Below are positions 59,363 to 64,000 of a DNA stretch of 64,000 nt, in pieces. How positions within the stretch are numbered: the stretch's first letter is position 1; each line of letters begins with the position of its first letter. The DNA lies in NCBI RefSeq assembly GCF_000196735.1, contig NC_014551.1:3033001-3097000 (forward strand), given 5' to 3'. A program made the translations under genes and the position numbers. The stretch comes from Bacillus amyloliquefaciens DSM 7 = ATCC 23350. GTDB lineage: Bacteria > Bacillota > Bacilli > Bacillales > Bacillaceae. The notes below the pieces were generated by a model. It did not search any database. It was not told the origin of the DNA and was given only the letters and a program-made list of their open reading frames with translations.

Positions 59363-60663
59363 TAGCTCCAACCGTTCCCTTCTACGCGATATGTGCTTTT
59401 GACTTCTTGTACGACTTCAAGATCATTTAAGTTTTGCAGAATGTCGCTGAAATCCTCTTCTGACGTGTGATGCGTGACAATCACGATTTCCGCGAGATCG
59501 TCATGGCCTTTGATCGGCAGCTGCAGAATTTTTTCAAAGCTTACGCCGCGCTCTGAGAAGGCGGATGTGATTTTTGAAAAGGAGCCGACTTGGTCTTTGA
59601 CGTGAATCCGTAAAAACTGCTGGGCGTAGATATCTGACGGCTGCTTCAGATTTCTTTCAAACTGCGGCGCGACAAAGCTGTTTCCGTTTACGCCGAGACG
59701 CATGTTCTTCATAACCGCGACAAGATCGGAAACGACTGAAGTCGCAGTCGGCATGCTTCCTGCTCCGGGCCCGTAAAACATCGTTTCGCCGACGGCTTCT
59801 CCGTACACGTAAACGGCATTGTACTCGTTATGCACCGCAGCGAGCGGATGATGATCCGGAAGCAGTGTCGGCTGAACGCTGACCTCGATTTTATTGTCAT
59901 CACGCTGGGCGATGCCGATCAGCTTCATTGTGTAGCCGAGCCGTTTGCTGAAACTGATGTCTTCATCCGTAATGCGGGAAATCCCTTTTACTTTGACATC
60001 ATCCAGATCGACATTCATAGAGAAACCGAGACGGGCTAAAATTGCCATCTTGCGCGCGGCGTCCAGTCCTTCTACATCGGCGGTCGGGTCCGCTTCCGCG
60101 AATCCGAGATCCTGCGCTTCCTTCAGCACTTCTTCATACGGGCTTTTTTCTTTAATCATTTTCGTTAAGATGAAGTTCGTCGTTCCGTTGACGATCCCCA
60201 TCATTTTTGTAATCCGGTCAGAGGAAAGCCCTTCTTCGAGCGTGCGTAAAATTGGGATTCCGCCGGCGACACTCGCTTCATAATACAAGTCACAGCCATT
60301 TTCCTTTGCGGCGGCTAAAAGCTCCGAGCCGTACACAGCGATCAGATCTTTATTCGCGGTCACCACATGCTTTTTCGCACTCAAGGCGTCAAGCAGGTAT
60401 TGCTTCGTCTGTTCGACGCCGCCGATGACCTCAATAATCACATCGACTTCAGGATCATCGATCACATCATAGACTTCTGTCGTCAGCACTTCTTTCGGCA
60501 GGTCTGCTTCTCGTTTTTTATCAATATCTTTAACTAGCACTTTTTTTATCGTCACCGGACAGCCGACCTGGTGCATAAGCTTATCCTGATGATCTTGTAT
60601 AATTTTGACGACACCGCTTCCCACGGTTCCCAGTCCTAACAGTCCAATACGAATCGCTTCCAA
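59362..60663 (-). CDS. hom: Homoserine dehydrogenase
   Basis: 433 residues. NAD(P)-binding [19 protein letters not shown] is at the N-terminus, [13 protein letters not shown] and the catalytic [11 protein letters not shown] block are in the middle, and a C-terminal ACT domain starts near residue 350 ([17 protein letters not shown]), the usual site of threonine feedback. I chose TTG 60663 since AAAGGTGGAG is well placed and the length equals B. subtilis Hom; an in-frame ATG at 60693 gives a 10-residue extension. It leads the hom-thrC-thrB operon. Confidence 0.96.
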   Translation of the reverse strand: MEAIRIGLLGLGTVGSGVVKIIQDHQDKLMHQVGCPVTIKKVLVKDIDKKREADLPKEVLTTEVYDVIDDPEVDVIIEVIGGVEQTKQYLLDALSAKKHVVTANKDLIAVYGSELLAAAKENGCDLYYEASVAGGIPILRTLEEGLSSDRITKMMGIVNGTTNFILTKMIKEKSPYEEVLKEAQDLGFAEADPTADVEGLDAARKMAILARLGFSMNVDLDDVKVKGISRITDEDISFSKRLGYTMKLIGIAQRDDNKIEVSVQPTLLPDHHPLAAVHNEYNAVYVYGEAVGETMFYGPGAGSMPTATSVVSDLVAVMKNMRLGVNGNSFVAPQFERNLKQPSDIYAQQFLRIHVKDQVGSFSKITSAFSERGVSFEKILQLPIKGHDDLAEIVIVTHHTSEEDFSDILQNLNDLEVVQEVKSTYRVEGNGWS

Positions 60664-60740
60664 AGAAACTCCACCTTTCTCCCTTTTGTCCACTAGAAAA
60701 GGACAATTGTTAACCCTTCACAGACATTTAAGTTACAAAT

Positions 60741-60769
60741 ATTATATAAGCCTGTTTTTGTTTTGACAA
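60741..60769 (-). promoter_or_regulatory. Sigma-A-like promoter of hom-thrC-thrB
   Basis: Minus strand: -35 TTGTCA (complement of 60764-60769), 17-bp spacer, -10 TATAAT (complement of 60741-60746). Downstream of it, near 60703-60710, ACAATTGT forms a palindrome in the leader. Confidence 0.82.
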
Positions 60770-60862
60770 GCGGCTGAATATTGGTTATACGGTCATGAAA
60801 ACGCTTAACACATTGATGTGACAAGATTCTCTATTTTCCAAATATTTTTACGTCATATCTTC

Positions 60863-61879
60863 TTACGAATTTCTTCCTTTTCCGAGCCAAGCCACAGGCG
60901 GGACAAAAATCTGCGCCGATCTGACATTCATCATGTCGTGACAGGTCTGTAAAAACTGTTCATAACGGGTGCAGTCAGCAAGAATGTAGTCAAGCTGCTC
61001 TTCGTAAAAGTGCTTTTCAGAATCATGAGAGATATAATAGCTCTCCACCGTCTCGAAAAAATGGAGCGGAAACAGCAGCCGGCTGTAAAACAGGCGTTTT
61101 GAAAAGGAGGATAACGGCGTAATTTGCTCATATTCCTGCAAAAACAAAAACCCGTCATTAAGCAAGTCGTCACGGTGATACAAATATGTGCTGCGCATAT
61201 ATTCCGCAATATCACGGGCTGCATGGTCGAATACCCAATCCCCCGGAATGCGGATCAATGATTCAGCAGACCAGGTATCCCGCTCCATCCGCTGATGGCA
61301 GATCGTCCCCGAGTCTTCCGCGCCGGGATTGTCATCCAGCTCCGTATCCACTAAATATTGAATGGCGTTTTCCGCTAAGCCTGAATAATAAGGAAATGCT
61401 TCGATCATTTTCTTTTCGAACGGTTCAAGCGGAGACATATGAATTTTCTGCATCCAGAATGATTCCAGCTGATCCACCCGTTTCCCCCATAAGTCCTTCC
61501 ATTGGCCGATCCTGCCCGCTTCTTTCACTTCATACGGAAAGCCCCGCCCTTTTCTGTGGAATTCGGCAAGCTCCCCGCCGACAGAAAACGGCCGGTTTGA
61601 GACTGGAATCGGCGCTTTTAAGAGCGCATACGTTTTGCCTTCGTCCTCAAAGGTCAGCTCTCCTTCCTTCGTAAAGATAAACACGGAAACGTATGGGTCA
61701 CTTTGTTCTTGTAAATACTGACTCATGTAATAAAGCTCGGTCAGCTCCGATTGCGTAAAGCCGGAGACGGGAATAATAAGAAAGAAGGAATTGGGCGTCT
61801 GAAAGCATTGGTATTTCTGATAAACGGAAAGCTGTCTGACGTGGATGCCGTATTTTTCTTTAATGATGCTTTTCATCAT
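60863..61879 (-). CDS. yutH: Spore coat-associated protein YutH
   Basis: About 338 residues, kinase-like fold of the CotS/YutH family (HSWFD-free, no obvious intact kinase motif). It contains SSRPFSVGGELAEFHRKG-like sequence (SNRPFSVGGELAEFHRKG), KKMIEAFPYYSGLAENAIQY and WVFDHAARDIAEYMR. In B. subtilis YutH is a spore coat component. The start is ATG 61879 or ATG 61876, directly next to each other after AGGTGATT. The C-terminus is Pro/Trp-containing (VPPVAWLGKGRNS). Confidence 0.78.
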   Translation of the reverse strand: MMKSIIKEKYGIHVRQLSVYQKYQCFQTPNSFFLIIPVSGFTQSELTELYYMSQYLQEQSDPYVSVFIFTKEGELTFEDEGKTYALLKAPIPVSNRPFSVGGELAEFHRKGRGFPYEVKEAGRIGQWKDLWGKRVDQLESFWMQKIHMSPLEPFEKKMIEAFPYYSGLAENAIQYLVDTELDDNPGAEDSGTICHQRMERDTWSAESLIRIPGDWVFDHAARDIAEYMRSTYLYHRDDLLNDGFLFLQEYEQITPLSSFSKRLFYSRLLFPLHFFETVESYYISHDSEKHFYEEQLDYILADCTRYEQFLQTCHDMMNVRSAQIFVPPVAWLGKGRNS

Positions 61880-62032
61880 AATCACCTGCCTGAAAAATTA
61901 GAGCTATTCACATCGTAGTCATACGCCGGCGGAATTATGAATACATATTGTATTCCTTTGAACGAAGAGGAGAAATATCGTACACATCGGAAGGGTGCTG
62001 TCTAAACTAGTAAAAAAGATTGGGTGAAACAA

Positions 62033-62533
62033 ATGTCAGAAAAGGAACAACTGAATCAGGTGGAAGCTGTCGCCAGAGCGCGTTTAAAAGAACGGGGGGT
62101 TGAGACGGACGATATTGCCGATCTTGTGTATTTCCTCCAGAAAAAATATCATCCTGATTTGACGATGGAGGAATGCAGGCTCAATGTAGACCGTGTCATC
62201 GCAAAACGCGAGGTGCAAAACGCGATTTTAACGGGTATAGAATTAGATGTGCTCGCCGAACAAAAGAAGCTGTCTGAACCGCTTCAGACCATTCTGGCGA
62301 TTGATGAAAGCCTGTATGGGGTCGACGAGGTGCTCGCCTTCTCTATCGTGAACATATACGGCTCGATCGGCTTTACGAATTACGGTTACATTGATAAAGA
62401 AAAACCCGGCATTCTCGGGCGTTTAAATGATAAATCAACGGGCGAATGCCATACATTTCTCGATGATATCGTCGGCGCAATCGCAGCAGCGGCTTCAAGC
62501 CGGCTTGCTCACAGCGCCAGAAATACAGAATAA
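62033..62533 (+). CDS. yutG: Phosphatidylglycerophosphatase A family protein YutG
   Basis: About 166 residues, with the PgpA-like DLVYFLQKKYHPDLTMEECR start and the C-terminal core GYIDKEKPGILGRLNDKSTG followed by HTFLDDIVGAIAAAAS. The family removes phosphate from phosphatidylglycerophosphate in cell membranes, though this soluble-looking form lacks clear membrane helices. ATG 62033 is preceded by a weak GGGTG site, and an in-frame GTG at 62024 is an alternative. A strong terminator follows. Confidence 0.82.
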   Translation: MSEKEQLNQVEAVARARLKERGVETDDIADLVYFLQKKYHPDLTMEECRLNVDRVIAKREVQNAILTGIELDVLAEQKKLSEPLQTILAIDESLYGVDEVLAFSIVNIYGSIGFTNYGYIDKEKPGILGRLNDKSTGECHTFLDDIVGAIAAAASSRLAHSARNTE

Positions 62534-62561
62534 GGACGGCCGTAATGGCCGTCCTTTTTTT
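62534..62561 (+). terminator. Terminator of yutG
   Basis: GGACGGCC pairs with GGCCGTCC around GTAAT and is followed by TTTTTTT. Confidence 0.92.
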
Positions 62562-63330
62562 ATAGATGTTCAATCCATTCGGTTAAGGAATCAATCGCAT
62601 ATGTCGGCTTCTGGTCATAACCGGCCATATGTTCACGCTTTGTCACACCCGTGTGAACCAGCAGCGTGTCCATCCCCGCGTTGATGCCGGCCATAATATC
62701 CGTTGCATAGTTATCGCCGACCATGAGTGTTTCGGAAATATCCGTTCCGAGCACACGCATCGCCTGTTCCATAATAATGGATTCAGGCTTGCCGATAAAG
62801 ACAGGCTCAACGCCCGTTGACACCGTCAAAACGGACGTCAGTGAACCGTTCCCCGGCAACAGCCCTCTTTCGGTCGGAATGGCGACGTCGCCGTTTGTTG
62901 AAATAAACCGGGCGCCGTTTCTGATCGCAAGGCATCCCGTTGCCAATTTTTCATATGTAATGCCGCGGTCGATTCCCACAACGACAAAGTCCGCGTTTTC
63001 TTCTCCGAAGCTCAGCCCGTTTTCTTCAATGGCCTGGCGGATGCCTTCTTCGCCGATTACATATACCGATGCATCTTTTTTCTGCTGGGCGATATGCTGC
63101 GCAGTCGCCATGCTCGTCGTGAAGACCTGTTCTTCAGATGCCGGAATGTCAAAGCTCATCAGCTTGTCCGCCACCTGCTTCGGCGTCCGGGAAGAATTGT
63201 TCGTCACAAATAAATACGGAATGCCGCGCGCTTTAAGCGTTCTCACGAATTCACACGCTTCTTCGATTTTTTCCGTCCCGTTGTACATTGTGCCGTCCAA
63301 ATCAATCAAATATCCTTTATAATCCTTCAT
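62560..63330 (-). CDS. yutF: HAD-family phosphatase YutF (NagD-like)
   Basis: 256 residues. Motif I is YLIDLDGTMYNGTEKI, motif II is LFVTNNSSRTPKQ, and motif IV is LMVGDNYATDIMAGINAGMDTLLVHTG. It is a NagD-type sugar- or nucleotide-phosphatase of the HAD class; the substrate is unknown. ATG 63330 (MKDYKGYLIDLDG) has AGGAGTG upstream; the frame is open further upstream. It lies 33 bases after yutE. Confidence 0.9.
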   Translation of the reverse strand: MKDYKGYLIDLDGTMYNGTEKIEEACEFVRTLKARGIPYLFVTNNSSRTPKQVADKLMSFDIPASEEQVFTTSMATAQHIAQQKKDASVYVIGEEGIRQAIEENGLSFGEENADFVVVGIDRGITYEKLATGCLAIRNGARFISTNGDVAIPTERGLLPGNGSLTSVLTVSTGVEPVFIGKPESIIMEQAMRVLGTDISETLMVGDNYATDIMAGINAGMDTLLVHTGVTKREHMAGYDQKPTYAIDSLTEWIEHL

Positions 63331-63363
63331 ACTCAACACTCCTGTGGATTTTCTCACTTGTTG

Positions 63364-63798
63364 TTATTTAAATGCGGAAACAGGACCTAATTCTGTTTCA
63401 AGGTAGGTTCTTACTCGGACCGGAAAGGCTTTCAGCACGTCCTTGTTTGACGTGATCAACGCAAACAGTTCCTGATGATCGGCGTGCTGATATTCCTGGA
63501 CAAGCTGCTTTCTGGAAGAAATCAATTGCTTCAGCTTATTTCCTTCTTCTTCAGCTACCACCTTTTCATCCGTCAGAATATCCATGATGTCATCATAGCT
63601 GCCCGGATCGCGCATGATAAAGCCGTCAATCATATCATTTCCGACATCGAGAATGCATTCGATCATAAGATGGCTGATCCGCTCAAGCGCCCGTTTTTCG
63701 ATCTCGCTCTGCCATGCCGGCGTGCTATCAAACAGCGCCAGCTGGTTCTCAAAAAAACGGAGTGTTTGTTCGATTTTATTTCTGTCAACAAAATACAC
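63364..63798 (-). CDS. yutE: HEPN-like protein YutE (DUF86 / HepT-like)
   Basis: 144 residues, helical. HepT-like proteins are toxins of type VII toxin-antitoxin pairs and carry an R-x4-6-H motif. In this protein the equivalent position reads SRKQLVQEY, with Gln instead of His, and no MntA-like antitoxin gene lies next to it. The N-terminal ERISHLMIECILDVGNDMID is typical of the family. Function unknown; it may be an inactive or different HEPN protein. GTG 63798 follows AAGGGG. Confidence 0.8.
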   Translation of the reverse strand: MYFVDRNKIEQTLRFFENQLALFDSTPAWQSEIEKRALERISHLMIECILDVGNDMIDGFIMRDPGSYDDIMDILTDEKVVAEEEGNKLKQLISSRKQLVQEYQHADHQELFALITSNKDVLKAFPVRVRTYLETELGPVSAFK

Positions 63799-63823
63799 GT
63801 GACAGCATCCCCTTCTGCATCAA

Positions 63824-64000
63824 TTATTTTCTGATTCGTTTTAAAACAAAATACGCGCAGCCGAAATTGCAGTATTCATAAATATATTCGTCCAATGTGC
63901 TGATTTTCGTTTCAAAGGTTGCTTTTTGATTCTGGTCATCAAAGAAGCCTTTGAGCCGCAGCTGACTGTATCCCCAGTCTCCCACAATGTAATCATATTT
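63824..64000 (-). CDS. yutD: YutD (DUF1027), C-terminal end (cut by window edge)
   Basis: The last 58 codons of a leftward gene; the start lies outside. It ends ISTLDEYIYEYCNFGCAYFV followed by LKRIRK and the stop. DYIVGDWGYSQLRLKGFFDD is the family's conserved start of this part. DUF1027 proteins have no assigned function. It is 25 bases upstream of yutE. Confidence 0.82.
   Translation of the reverse strand, partial: KYDYIVGDWGYSQLRLKGFFDDQNQKATFETKISTLDEYIYEYCNFGCAYFVLKRIRK

Overview
The window comes from a Bacillus of the B. subtilis species complex, most likely the B. velezensis / B. amyloliquefaciens group. The gene order (yuxH-pncB-pncA-yue/yuk genes, dhb operon, yui genes, guaC, yut genes, hom-thrCB) follows the B. 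subtilis chromosome closely as I remember it, and an amylocyclicin-type circular bacteriocin cluster is inserted. Species and gene names are inferred from protein similarity recalled from memory; no database search was run.

Layout. 1-5795: end of an EAL protein gene (yuxH), NAD salvage (pncB, pncA), small conserved proteins, an AI-2E-type membrane protein and an HD hydrolase. 5959-16794: a type VII (Ess/Yuk) secretion operon read leftwards, yukE-yukD-yukC-yukBA-yueB-yueC, followed by the reductase gene yueD. 17110-20369: adeR-ald and yukJ. 20415-33379: bacillibactin synthesis, dhbA-C-E-B-F plus an mbtH-like gene, and the bacillibactin esterase gene besA. The dhb operon and besA each have a sigma-A-like promoter and a Fur box. 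33555-43828: housekeeping genes (yuiH, bioY, yuiF, pepA, yuiD, yuiC, yuiB, yuiA, ndh, yumC, yuzG, guaC).

43888-49971 is the accessory segment. It holds a six-gene circular-bacteriocin cluster (acnB-A-C-D-E-F order), a frameshifted GNAT acetyltransferase and an SDR dehydrogenase. The 64-residue core resembles amylocyclicin with one apparent substitution (Ala9), and its gene has no canonical in-frame start upstream of a TTG. A strong hairpin lies between the precursor gene and the rest of the operon.

50147-64000 returns to conserved genes: Fe-S assembly proteins and small Cys-motif proteins (yutM, yuzB, yuzD, yutI), dapF, a nucleoside transporter, an NDH-2-like protein, a frameshifted S9 peptidase (yuxL), hom-thrC-thrB, yutH, yutG, yutF, yutE and the end of yutD.

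Three loci (acnA leader, GNAT gene, yuxL) would each be repaired by adding one base to a short A or T run. That pattern suggests either consensus errors in the assembly or real homopolymer slippage, and it should be settled before any of them is called a pseudogene. I saw no rRNA, tRNA, CRISPR array, IS element or prophage. I found no clearly new system; the most interesting items are the bacteriocin variant with its start problem, the accessory segment, and the regulatory sites.
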